The notes beneath the pieces were generated by a model. That model saw only the letters and a program-made list of their open reading frames with translations, ran no database searches and was not told the DNA's origin. Made by a program: the position numbers and the translations under genes. Of a stretch of DNA of 59,674 bases, positions 32,555-40,642 are shown one piece after another (position 1 is the first letter of the stretch; each line of letters begins with the position of its first letter). The DNA is from an uncultured Spirochaetales bacterium. GTDB lineage: Bacteria; Spirochaetota; Spirochaetia; Sphaerochaetales; Sphaerochaetaceae. Where the stretch lies: NCBI GenBank assembly GCA_949285785.1, contig CASEAG010000026.1, positions 1 to 59,674 on the forward strand, in the 5' to 3' direction.

Positions 32555-34159
32555 ATGAAAGTCGACATCACACCCTGCCTGTGCAGCTTTCCTCTTGGAC
32601 AGGAGATATCGCTGTCGGTCGACGTATCCTGCGAAGCCCTCATGGAGCTGAGAGTGTACAAGCTCGACGAGCTGGTATTCGAGGACGGTTTCCAGCTTGC
32701 GTCAGGCACGACTTGTATTGACATTCCTGCCATGACAGCCTGTGGCGGCTACGGCGTGGAGTGCACATTCCACGGCGCGGATGATGAGGTGGAAGCCCAT
32801 ACCGCCTTCGTCGTCGGGCCATCCCCTGTCGTGAGGTACGGCTTCTCGTGCGACTTCTCGCCCGGGCATGACGTGGGCACCGAGATCGATGCATTCCTGA
32901 AGATGCACATCGATACGATACAGTTCTACGACTGGTCATATCGCCATGACGATCTGGTGGCCCCGGTGCCTGTCTATGAGGACATGATGGGCAAGAGGAA
33001 CAGCCTGGATGTTATCCGCCGTGAGATCGACATGGCCCATGAAAAGGGCATGAGGGCTCTGGCCTATGGTGCGGTGTATGCCGCATGCGACGATTACTGG
33101 AAGAGGCATCCAGAGCAGGGACTTTATGATGGAGCGGGGCGTCCGATCACATTCATCGACGTATTCAGGATCATGAATGTCGCAGATGACGGATGGACGA
33201 ACCATATGATATTCCAGTATTCCAAGGCCATGGGTGAAGTCGGCTTCGACGGCATCCATCTGGATGCCTATGGCTGGCCGAAGTCTGCATTGGACAGTGC
33301 CGGTGCACCCGTCAGGCTCGAGGAGCGGCTGCCGTCGTTCATCGACGAGTGTCGCAAGGGGATGAAGAGCAGGTGCGGCAAGGATCCTTTCCTCATCTTC
33401 AACAATGTAGGAGCATGGCCGGTCACGCGGACGATGGACAGTTCCGTCGATGTCGTCTACTGCGAGATATGGCCTCCGATGACACGTTACCGGGATCTTT
33501 CGACGCTCATCGCACTGTGCCGCACCAGCGGGAAGCCTGTCGTCATGGCATGTTATCCGAAGGCGTTCAGGCTTGATGAGCCCGATCGTGCCCTCGTCTG
33601 CCAGCTGCTCCTGTCGTTCGTCATAGCCATGCATGGAGCCACCCAGCTCTTCTTCGGAGACGGCGGTGCCGTACTTACGCAGGGCTACTATCCTGATGAT
33701 TCCAGGCTGGAGCCATGGCAGTACGATCTCGTGAGATGCTATCAGGATTTCCTCGTACGCTATCAGGACCTGATGGCGGATGACGGACTGGAGGATGTCA
33801 GCATGACGCATCAGGATTGGGACAATCCGGAGTACGGACTCTCCTGTCCGTCGAGCGCCGACGGAGAAGGCGGGAAGGTCTGGTGCCACGTGAGGGAGGA
33901 TGGCCGACGCAAGGTCGTCTACCTGGTCAATCTGATTGGAAACGACGACCTGTGGAACGAAGGAAAGAGCGAACCTCCGCGCATCGACATCGACCTTGAT
34001 GTCCTTGTCCTGCAGAAGGTGCGCAAGGCATGGTGCGCCAGTCCGGAGGAGGGGCGGGCCTCTCTCCACGGACGTCTGGGCGTCGGTGACAAGGGCCTCG
34101 TCTACAGCTGCCGGATCAGGCTCCATCGCGTGGCCATGGTCTATATCGAGGAGGAGTGA
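32555..34159 (+). CDS. GH66-family glycosidase (dextranase-like)
   Basis: This 534-residue protein has the GH66 barrel signature: FYDWSYRHDD, a helix GMRALAYGAVYAA, GFDGIHLDAYGWPK with the candidate nucleophile aspartate, and DVVYCEIWPP with a candidate acid/base glutamate. GH66 enzymes are endo-dextranases or cyclo-isomalto-oligosaccharide transferases acting on alpha-1,6-glucans. Unlike most characterised members it lacks a signal peptide and carbohydrate-binding module, so it likely acts on imported oligosaccharides. The ATG at 32555 follows AAAGGA. It is followed directly by another glycosidase-like gene. Confidence 0.82.
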   Translation: MKVDITPCLCSFPLGQEISLSVDVSCEALMELRVYKLDELVFEDGFQLASGTTCIDIPAMTACGGYGVECTFHGADDEVEAHTAFVVGPSPVVRYGFSCDFSPGHDVGTEIDAFLKMHIDTIQFYDWSYRHDDLVAPVPVYEDMMGKRNSLDVIRREIDMAHEKGMRALAYGAVYAACDDYWKRHPEQGLYDGAGRPITFIDVFRIMNVADDGWTNHMIFQYSKAMGEVGFDGIHLDAYGWPKSALDSAGAPVRLEERLPSFIDECRKGMKSRCGKDPFLIFNNVGAWPVTRTMDSSVDVVYCEIWPPMTRYRDLSTLIALCRTSGKPVVMACYPKAFRLDEPDRALVCQLLLSFVIAMHGATQLFFGDGGAVLTQGYYPDDSRLEPWQYDLVRCYQDFLVRYQDLMADDGLEDVSMTHQDWDNPEYGLSCPSSADGEGGKVWCHVREDGRRKVVYLVNLIGNDDLWNEGKSEPPRIDIDLDVLVLQKVRKAWCASPEEGRASLHGRLGVGDKGLVYSCRIRLHRVAMVYIEEE

Positions 34160-35908
34160 ATGCTGCTTACTGCAAACGAATACATCTCGCTGCCCGAGAT
34201 CAGGGATGATGCGCTTGTGCTTTCGATGAACTTCCTGTCGATGAGGCACAAGGGGATGCTGGAAGTCCTTGGCAGAGAGGGGCTCGTCTCCTGGCGGATC
34301 ATGGTGGACGGGGCAGAGGTGCCGCTTTCGGGGAGCCTGGAGAGCTTCTGGATTCCAACGTTCCGCTTTTCCTCCGGAGGCCTGTCCGGCAGGCTGGAAT
34401 ACATCGCTGCGCTCGGACACAGGGCCCTGTGCATGGCGGTGAGCATGAGCAATGCATCATCGTCTGCAATGGAGGTGGACCTCCACATGCTCTTCGATGC
34501 CTGCCGGGTGATGCATACGGTCAACGAGAGCAAGAAGATCGATCTTGAGAGACGCATAGGTCTCTCCTCATGGTCGTCGATGCCTCTGTTCGGATTCTTC
34601 GACCCGTATCCGGCCTTCTCGATTGCACTGTATGGCAAGGAACCGAAGGCATGGAGCTTCGACGATGAGGGGCGTTCCGTCTTCCATGACAGTATCATCG
34701 TGGGCGCCGGAGAGGAGAAGGTGGTCGAGCTGTTCATCGGACTCGGGTTCGAGGAGGTGGCGGCCGTCACGTCATGTCGGGAGTGCGAGCGCTGGGGCGT
34801 CGACCATCTGCGCAGCGAACTCATGGGATACATCGCCAGGGTGGGGGTGGCCTGTGAAGACGACAGGCTGGAGCGGACAATCAACCGCAATCTGCTCTTC
34901 TGCCTCTTCTTCTCAACCGGTATCACACTTGATACCGAGGAGCTCGTCAGCGTGACGAGCAGAAGCCCCAGGTATTACGTGTCCGCCGCGTATTGGGACA
35001 GGGATGCGCTGCTGTGGGCGTTTCCTGCAATCTGTCTTGCCGACGGGTCGAAGGCCAGACGCCTGCTCATGTATGCCGCCACCAGGCAGGCCGCAAATGT
35101 CGGAACACATAGCCGCTACATCGATGGAACCGTGCTGGAGCCCGGCTTTGAGCTCGACGAACTCGTCAGCCCGGTGATCGCGATCGGGGAGTACATCGAC
35201 AGGACATGCGACGTCTCGATACTCGACGAACCTGATGTCCGCAGACTCGTCGCCGTGATCCTGGAGCGTCTCGAGGCCTGGCATGATGCCGGCACGGGTC
35301 TCTACGCGACCTTCCTTCAGCCTACTGACGACATGACCCGTTTCAGGTTCCTCACATACGACAACGTCCTGGTCTGGAAGGCCCTGACGCTGCTCTCGTC
35401 CTGGGACTTCGCAGGGAAGGGGACCTCCTTCGCCTCGATGGCCGACGACCTGAAGCGGGCGGTCGACGGGCAGTGCGTGCATGAGGTCGACGGCCTCGAC
35501 CAGTTCGTATGGGCGGTCGATGGAAAGGGAGGCCATGAGGTGTATGACGAGCCGCCGGGAAGCCTCGTCCTGCTTCCCGCTCTCGGCTTCTGCAACACGG
35601 ATGACATGGTGTATGTGAACACCCTGCACAGGATCATGGACCCGTCTTATGAGTATTCGTTCATAGGACATCGGTTCGCCGCGATCGGCTGTGCGCATGC
35701 CCCGCATCCATGGGTCCTGAGCATGGCAAATTCGATCCGTGCGCTGAAGGACGAGGCGATGGTACGGCGTCTATGCGATGCGCCGCTGGATGACGGAATC
35801 GTCTGCGAGAGCATCGATGAGGACACAGGTGTCGTCACGTCGGGCAATGCGTTCGCCACCGCCGCCGGATATGTCGTGGCAAGCCTCGTCTCGTTCCTGG
35901 AGGAGTGA
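34160..35908 (+). CDS. (Alpha/alpha)6-type glycoside hydrolase-like protein, possibly GH125-related
   Basis: This 582-residue protein has no signal peptide. The N-terminal third looks like a beta-sandwich; the C-terminal two thirds are helical with YYVSAAYWDRDALLWAFPA, THSRYIDGT, YDEPPGSLVLLPALGFC and GCAHAPHPWVLSMANS. These aromatic/acidic motifs fit a six-hairpin glycosidase with acidic catalytic residues in YWDRD and YDEPP. I only partly recognise the family; similarity to GH125-like metal-independent alpha-glycosidases is suspected. It starts directly after the GH66 stop (TGAATG) and so is translationally coupled. A role in trimming GH66 products is plausible. Confidence 0.55.
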   Translation: MLLTANEYISLPEIRDDALVLSMNFLSMRHKGMLEVLGREGLVSWRIMVDGAEVPLSGSLESFWIPTFRFSSGGLSGRLEYIAALGHRALCMAVSMSNASSSAMEVDLHMLFDACRVMHTVNESKKIDLERRIGLSSWSSMPLFGFFDPYPAFSIALYGKEPKAWSFDDEGRSVFHDSIIVGAGEEKVVELFIGLGFEEVAAVTSCRECERWGVDHLRSELMGYIARVGVACEDDRLERTINRNLLFCLFFSTGITLDTEELVSVTSRSPRYYVSAAYWDRDALLWAFPAICLADGSKARRLLMYAATRQAANVGTHSRYIDGTVLEPGFELDELVSPVIAIGEYIDRTCDVSILDEPDVRRLVAVILERLEAWHDAGTGLYATFLQPTDDMTRFRFLTYDNVLVWKALTLLSSWDFAGKGTSFASMADDLKRAVDGQCVHEVDGLDQFVWAVDGKGGHEVYDEPPGSLVLLPALGFCNTDDMVYVNTLHRIMDPSYEYSFIGHRFAAIGCAHAPHPWVLSMANSIRALKDEAMVRRLCDAPLDDGIVCESIDEDTGVVTSGNAFATAAGYVVASLVSFLEE

Positions 35909-35914
35909 TCCTGT

Positions 35915-36655
35915 TCAGGATCGCTCCAGAGTGCGGTAGTCCTCGTCCGTGACCGGCTCGCACCATTCGTTGCGTGCGTTGGTGCCCGGGACCTCTATAG
36001 CGATATGGCTGAACCAGGAATCCTTTGCAGCCCCATGCCAGTGCTTCACCTCACGGGGGATCGTGATGACATCGCCGGGATGGAGTTCAACTGCTTTCTT
36101 GCCTTCCTCCTGGTACCATCCTCTGCCTGATGTGCACAGGAGTATCTGGCCGCCACCCTTGTCCGCGTGATGTATGTGCCAGTTGTTGCGGCATCCCGGC
36201 TCGAAGGTGACATTGGCCATGAAGACCGTCTCCTTCGCATCGGTCAGCGGTTTGAGATACGACCTGCCGATGAAATACTGTGCATAGGCGTCGTTCGGCT
36301 CTCCAAGACCGAACATGCCCCCGTCCTTTCCCTCATCATCCTTGTAGACCTCGAGAGCGACTCTGAATGCCGCCCAGGCATTGGGCCATCCTGCATAGAA
36401 TGCGACATGGGTGAGGATCTCCCCCATTTCCGCTTTCGTCACACCATTCTTCTTCGCAGTCTGCATATGGTACTGGAACGAACTGTCAATGAGTCCTTTC
36501 GATACGAGAACCGTAACGGTGAGTATCGACCTCATCTTGAGTGAGAGCTGCACCTCTCTCGACCATACTTCCCCGAAAAGGATGTCATCGTTGAGATGTG
36601 CAAACTCATCCGCGAATCCCGTAAGGGCATCACGCCCGGCCGTCTGCTTGACCAT
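35915..36655 (-). CDS. Carboxymuconolactone-decarboxylase-like and cupin fusion protein
   Basis: This 246-residue protein joins two domains. Residues about 1-115 form a CMD/AhpD-like helical domain (LSLKMRSILTVTVLVSKGL, then EMGEILTHVAFYAGWPNAWAAF). Residues about 130-235 form a cupin with NNWHIHHADKGG, LHPGDVITIPREVKHWHGA and further histidines that could bind metal. The CMD half lacks the CxxC pair of AhpD peroxidases. The start at 36655 follows AAGGAGG by 6 bp. It diverges from the LysR regulator, which probably controls it. Such fusions are usually annotated as oxidative or aromatic-metabolism proteins; the reaction is not known. Confidence 0.83.
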   Translation of the reverse strand: MVKQTAGRDALTGFADEFAHLNDDILFGEVWSREVQLSLKMRSILTVTVLVSKGLIDSSFQYHMQTAKKNGVTKAEMGEILTHVAFYAGWPNAWAAFRVALEVYKDDEGKDGGMFGLGEPNDAYAQYFIGRSYLKPLTDAKETVFMANVTFEPGCRNNWHIHHADKGGGQILLCTSGRGWYQEEGKKAVELHPGDVITIPREVKHWHGAAKDSWFSHIAIEVPGTNARNEWCEPVTDEDYRTLERS

Positions 36656-36781
36656 ATGTCGCCTCCTTGAATTCCGAATCTGCATCCATAATCTAGAATC
36701 GTTTACCTGTCATGTCCAATGCTTCTTTCTCATGATGAAAAATGCTTCCAGGTAATTTATCATTCTGGTAGGATCATTCTC

Positions 36782-37648
36782 ATGGAACTCAGAGTATTAA
36801 GATATTTCCTGACGATCGCCGAAGAGGAGAACATTACAAGGGCAGCTGACATACTCCATGTCACGCAGCCGACGCTCTCTCGCCAGATGATGCAGCTTGA
36901 AGACGAGCTGGGAACAAAGCTTTTCAAGAGGAGCAGGTACTGCATAAAGCTCACAGAGGATGGACTCTTTCTCAAACGCCGTGCTGAGGAGATTCTCTCC
37001 CTTGCCGAGAATACGGCAGAGGTAATCGGAAACAGGGACAAGGATATCGTGGGGGAGATCACGATAGGATGCACAGAGACGCACAGCATGGATGTCTTCG
37101 CCGCCAGGATGGCGGAGTTCAGGAATCTCCATGAAGGCGTAAGCTACAACATCTTCACGACCAATGCCGATGGCATTAAGGAGAACATGGAGAAGGGGGT
37201 GTTCGAGCTCGGGCTTGTCACCGAGCCTGTCGATACAACCCGTTTCGAGACACTTCATCTCCAGGACAAGGAGAGATGGGGTGCCCTCGTAAGAGAAGAC
37301 GACCCTCTTTCGGAAAAGGAATTCGTCTATCCGGATGACGTGAAGGACAGGCCTCTCATCCTTCCTGTCAGGTCCGAGGTGAGATACATCCTTGAGGAAT
37401 GGTTCGGTGCATCATTCCAGGATCTCGACATAGCCGCCAGATACAACCTCGGCAGGAATGTGGCGGTCATGGTTCGCAGTGGTCTTGGAACCGGTATCTG
37501 CTTTGATCTCTTCTCAAGCCATGAAGGGCTTCGTTTCATTCCGATGGCTCCCCCTCTGATGACCGGTAGCGCCGTGTGCTGGAAGAAGAACCAGCTCTTC
37601 TCCACAGTCACCAGAAGTTTCATAGACTTTCTCAGGAATGCCGATTGA
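36782..37648 (+). CDS. LysR-family transcriptional regulator
   Basis: This 288-residue regulator has the LysR winged helix at the N-terminus (LRYFLTIAEEENITRAADILHVTQPTLSRQMMQLEDELG) and a periplasmic-binding-protein-like effector domain afterwards (EITIGCTETHSMDVFAARM, GLGTGICFDLF). The ATG at 36782 starts directly at the family's usual MELRVLRYFL. It is divergent from the CMD-cupin gene with 126 bp between, the standard arrangement for LysR control of the neighbour. A flavin reductase and a monooxygenase-like gene follow on the same strand and may share the regulon. Confidence 0.92.
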   Translation: MELRVLRYFLTIAEEENITRAADILHVTQPTLSRQMMQLEDELGTKLFKRSRYCIKLTEDGLFLKRRAEEILSLAENTAEVIGNRDKDIVGEITIGCTETHSMDVFAARMAEFRNLHEGVSYNIFTTNADGIKENMEKGVFELGLVTEPVDTTRFETLHLQDKERWGALVREDDPLSEKEFVYPDDVKDRPLILPVRSEVRYILEEWFGASFQDLDIAARYNLGRNVAVMVRSGLGTGICFDLFSSHEGLRFIPMAPPLMTGSAVCWKKNQLFSTVTRSFIDFLRNAD

Positions 37649-37792
37649 GCATTTCTCCATATAGGAAACAAGTATTGGACATTCCTCCATCCCCTCCGTA
37701 GATTCTGAAAGCGGAAACGGGGCATTGTCGTCCATGGCCGAATCCGGATTGCCATCCCGACGACGTTGCCCATGAAAAGAGGGGAGGATGGG

Positions 37793-38335
37793 ATGAAGAG
37801 GAACATAGGAGCGGTACCGGCACTTTATCCGTGCCCTGTCGTGGTCGTAGGCGCAATGGTAGATGGAAAGCCTTCATGGACGCTTGCCGCCCACGCAGGA
37901 ACGGTTGCCCACAGCCATCTCATGGTGTCGCTTGTGAAGGCGCATTACATCAACAAGGGCATCAGGGAGAACAGGGAGCTTTCATTCAACGTCGTCGATG
38001 AATCGTGGCTGAAAAAAGCCGACAGGATGGGTGTGATCTCCGCAAACAGGACGGACAAGTCCGAGGCGTTCTCCTACAGCATCGGGGAGAACGGGGCACC
38101 GGTCATCGACGATGCGAAGGTGTCCATCGAGTGCGAGGTGGATGGCAACTATGAGTTTGAGAACTTCGACAACTTCATCTGCCGCATCCAGGCGACCTAT
38201 GCCGATGATACCGTGCTGAACGCCGATGGGAAGATCGACTACCATGTCTTCAGACCCGTCCTCTTCGAGTTCCCGACTTATGAATACTTCGTCACCGGGG
38301 AAGCTGTCGGCAAGTGCGGGAGGATGAACGGATGA
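37793..38335 (+). CDS. Flavin reductase family protein
   Basis: This 180-residue protein has the split-barrel flavin-binding fold: YPCPVVVVGAMVDGKPSWTLAAHAG, VSLVKAHYINKGIRENRELSFNVV, and a C-terminal PVLFEFPTYEYF. It probably binds FMN and supplies reduced flavin or transfers electrons from NAD(P)H. The ATG at 37793 follows GGGGAGG by 5 bp. Its stop overlaps the start of the next gene (ATGA), so the two are translationally coupled and may work together. Confidence 0.85.
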   Translation: MKRNIGAVPALYPCPVVVVGAMVDGKPSWTLAAHAGTVAHSHLMVSLVKAHYINKGIRENRELSFNVVDESWLKKADRMGVISANRTDKSEAFSYSIGENGAPVIDDAKVSIECEVDGNYEFENFDNFICRIQATYADDTVLNADGKIDYHVFRPVLFEFPTYEYFVTGEAVGKCGRMNG

Positions 38336-38658
38336 GCTTCTCGATGAACCTCTATTACAAAGGCGGCAATGGAAGTGCAAGAGCCTTCGCCCAGGAGATG
38401 GTCTCCAGCGGAATCGTCGACGAGATAAGATGCATGGACGGCTGTCTGAGGTATGAATACTTCGTCAGCCTGTCCGATCCCGAGACGGTCCTCCTCATCG
38501 ACACCTGGAGGGACCAGAAGGCGCTGGATGAATACCACGCCTCTCCTTTGATGGACGCTGTCGCGATGCTGAGGGAGAAGCACGATCTGCACATGAAGGC
38601 GGAGCGCTATACCGAGGCCTGTATGCCTGATGAGGACCGGCCGTTCATAAGGAACTAG
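38332..38658 (+). CDS. Putative antibiotic-biosynthesis-monooxygenase (ABM/YgiN-type) protein
   Basis: This 108-residue protein has a ferredoxin-like ABM-type pattern: SARAFAQEMVSSGIVDEIRCMDGCLRYEYFVSLSDPETVLLID, then WRDQKALDEYHASPLMDAV. Related proteins act as quinol monooxygenases or heme-degrading enzymes. Four-base overlap with the flavin reductase gene suggests a shared reaction, possibly quinone handling. Small size and low motif complexity make substrate prediction unsafe. Confidence 0.8.
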   Translation: MSFSMNLYYKGGNGSARAFAQEMVSSGIVDEIRCMDGCLRYEYFVSLSDPETVLLIDTWRDQKALDEYHASPLMDAVAMLREKHDLHMKAERYTEACMPDEDRPFIRN

Positions 38659-38758
38659 CATCCTCCGACCTGTCTTTGGCATCGTTTCCCGGAAATCCTT
38701 GGCAAGGTCGGGACCATGCGGGTATGATGTGTGCTGTTTCATGACGGGAGGAGCCAGG

Positions 38759-39235
38759 ATGGACGACTTGAGCCGGATCGTGGAGGAGCAGGAGAGGATC
38801 CTGCGTTTTCCATCGCTCGACTTCGATATGTTAGGACGCATCTGCAACGGCATCTGCGACAGGGTGCTGTCCATGGGCGCGACCGGCTATGTCCGCGCTT
38901 CTGTCAACGGAATGGTGGTCTATGCCCGCGCCCTTGCAGGCGCCAGCCGCAACAACGAGGAGTGGGCCAGAAGGAAGGCGAATGTGTGCCACCGCTATGG
39001 AATCAGCTCTTTGCATGTGGTGCTCAGGCTTGCCCGGGACGGCAAGACGCTGGAAGGCTGTGGAATGGACAATGCCGACTACGGCCTGTCAGGCGGTTCG
39101 TTCCCTGTTCTGCTTCCCTCCGGCATCCCGGTCGGCAGCATCACGTTCTCCGGCATGGCGGGCGAGGAGGACCATCAGGTGGTCTGCGACGCCATCGCCG
39201 CCGAGCTTGGAGTGGATGTGCCCTCCATTCTTTGA
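38759..39235 (+). CDS. UPF0303 (YBR137W/heme-degrading-domain-like) protein
   Basis: This 158-residue protein matches UPF0303: a helical N-terminus, SVNGMVVYARALAGASRNNEEWARRKANVCHRYG, GLSGGSFPVLLPSGIPVGSITFSGMAGEEDHQVV. The fold belongs to the HbpS/GlcG-like heme-degrading domain group; function is unproven. GGGAGGAG lies 6 bp before the start at 38759. It lies 100 bp after the ABM gene on the same strand. Confidence 0.82.
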   Translation: MDDLSRIVEEQERILRFPSLDFDMLGRICNGICDRVLSMGATGYVRASVNGMVVYARALAGASRNNEEWARRKANVCHRYGISSLHVVLRLARDGKTLEGCGMDNADYGLSGGSFPVLLPSGIPVGSITFSGMAGEEDHQVVCDAIAAELGVDVPSIL

Positions 39236-39241
39236 CGCGCT

Positions 39242-39688
39242 TCAGCGCCTCTCCAGCGAGAGGTATGACGTGCACTGCTTCTCGATGGCCTTCAGTACCG
39301 TGCGCACCCTCTTCTCGTCGAGCTTCGTCCGCCCTTTCACCAGGACGTCCGTCAGCGTGACGATCTTCTGGGCAATATCGCGCGCCTGTCTGTACCTGTC
39401 GTCGTCCGGGTCGTCGTATATCGAGGCGTCGACCAGTCTCTCGATGCGGGAAGCGAGGCGGACCGCCTTCTTCAGTGCGAAACCCATCTTTCCTGTCTTG
39501 GCCTTCAGGGACCTGGTCGCCATGTCCCTCAGGCTCCTGACCGAGGAGAAGGTCGTACGGTAAGGACTTTCGAAGCAGCGGAAGACCAGAAGCAGAAACA
39601 GCAGGATCGTGATCAGCGTGAGCCATCCGGCGATGTAGCCGATGTTGTGCTCGATGAAGGAGTGCAGGAAGGTCACCAGCGTCTTCAT
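39242..39688 (-). CDS. Small membrane protein of unknown function, partner of MscS
   Basis: I do not recognise this 148-residue protein. It has one strong membrane segment at about 14-34 (IGYIAGWLTLITILLFLLLV) and a basic cytoplasmic part with KIVTLTDVLVKGRTKLDE and coiled-coil character. The ATG at 39688 follows GGAGGTGCGAA and overlaps the MscS stop by four bases, so the gene is translationally coupled to the channel. A structural or regulatory role with the channel is a guess. Confidence 0.7.
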   Translation of the reverse strand: MKTLVTFLHSFIEHNIGYIAGWLTLITILLFLLLVFRCFESPYRTTFSSVRSLRDMATRSLKAKTGKMGFALKKAVRLASRIERLVDASIYDDPDDDRYRQARDIAQKIVTLTDVLVKGRTKLDEKRVRTVLKAIEKQCTSYLSLERR

Positions 39689-40554
39689 TTCGCACCTCCG
39701 CTCTTCTTCGCCGTGGTCCTGGACGTCGTCCTTGTCCTGGAGGAGCTCCTGCGTCTGGCCGTGGCGCCTTGTGCTATGGCGATCCGGTCGCACGGAATAC
39801 GTATGCCGGCCTTCCCGTATGCGTCGTACACGGCCCTGTTTACCTCGAAGAGCGCATCGGAGTAGGCCCTGCTGTCAACCCAGCACCATACTGTGATCTC
39901 AGGGCTGGCCGAAAGCGTTCCGAGCTCTATGCGCGGCGCAGGGGTCTTCAGGACGGTCCTGCAGGACTGGCATGCGCTGCGGGTCACTTCGAGGACCTTG
40001 TCCAGATCGCTTTCCATATCCAGGGGGAACTTCAGATCCAGACGCCTGGTCGGGTTGGTGTTGAAGTTGAGGATGCGCGACGTGAACACGGTCTTGTTGG
40101 GCAGGATGAGCTTCTGGTTGTTCTCGGTCCTGAGGACCGTGTCCATGAGCCTCAGCTCCTCGATCGTGCCCTCGTCCGAGCCTATGCGCACATAGTCGCC
40201 GACCTTGAACGGGCGCGTGCCTATCATGATCAGGCCGTTGGCCACGTTGGCGATCGAGTCCTGCAGGGCAAGGCCCAGCGCCACGCCGAAGGCGCTTATG
40301 AGGGCGATCATGCTGGTAAGGGGTATGTCTATCAAGGACAGGGCGAATAGCACCAGCAGTACGCCCAGGACGATCTGGACGCTGCTTGCACAGAAGTGCA
40401 CGACGGCGTTGTCCAGACTTGAGATCAGGAGAAGCCTTCTGAGAAGCTTCGAGAACAGCTTGAGCGCGACGAGTCCGAAGACTATCGTGATGATGAACAG
40501 CAGGATCTGGCTGTCGCTCGTCGTGAGCATCGCTTCCAGTGTTTCGGTTTCCAT
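39685..40554 (-). CDS. MscS-family mechanosensitive channel
   Basis: This 289-residue inner-membrane protein has three hydrophobic segments, the pore helix ISAFGVALGLALQDSIANVANGLIMI with its glycine/alanine packing face, and the beta domain RPFKVGDYVRIGSDEGTIEEL. It opens on membrane tension to release osmolytes. The C-terminus is extended by a basic tail (about residues 270-289, rich in R, S, T, K) not typical of E. coli MscS. The ATG at 40554 starts METETLEAML; a GTG 33 bp earlier is possible. Neither has a strong ribosome-binding site. Confidence 0.9.
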   Translation of the reverse strand: METETLEAMLTTSDSQILLFIITIVFGLVALKLFSKLLRRLLLISSLDNAVVHFCASSVQIVLGVLLVLFALSLIDIPLTSMIALISAFGVALGLALQDSIANVANGLIMIGTRPFKVGDYVRIGSDEGTIEELRLMDTVLRTENNQKLILPNKTVFTSRILNFNTNPTRRLDLKFPLDMESDLDKVLEVTRSACQSCRTVLKTPAPRIELGTLSASPEITVWCWVDSRAYSDALFEVNRAVYDAYGKAGIRIPCDRIAIAQGATARRRSSSRTRTTSRTTAKKSGGAK

Positions 40555-40642
40555 AGGTGAATTGTATGACACAAGGCTCCATGCCACAACATGTGCCGTG
40601 CAGGTGGACGCACAGGGGCGATGCGGCTATTCTTATGCCGCG

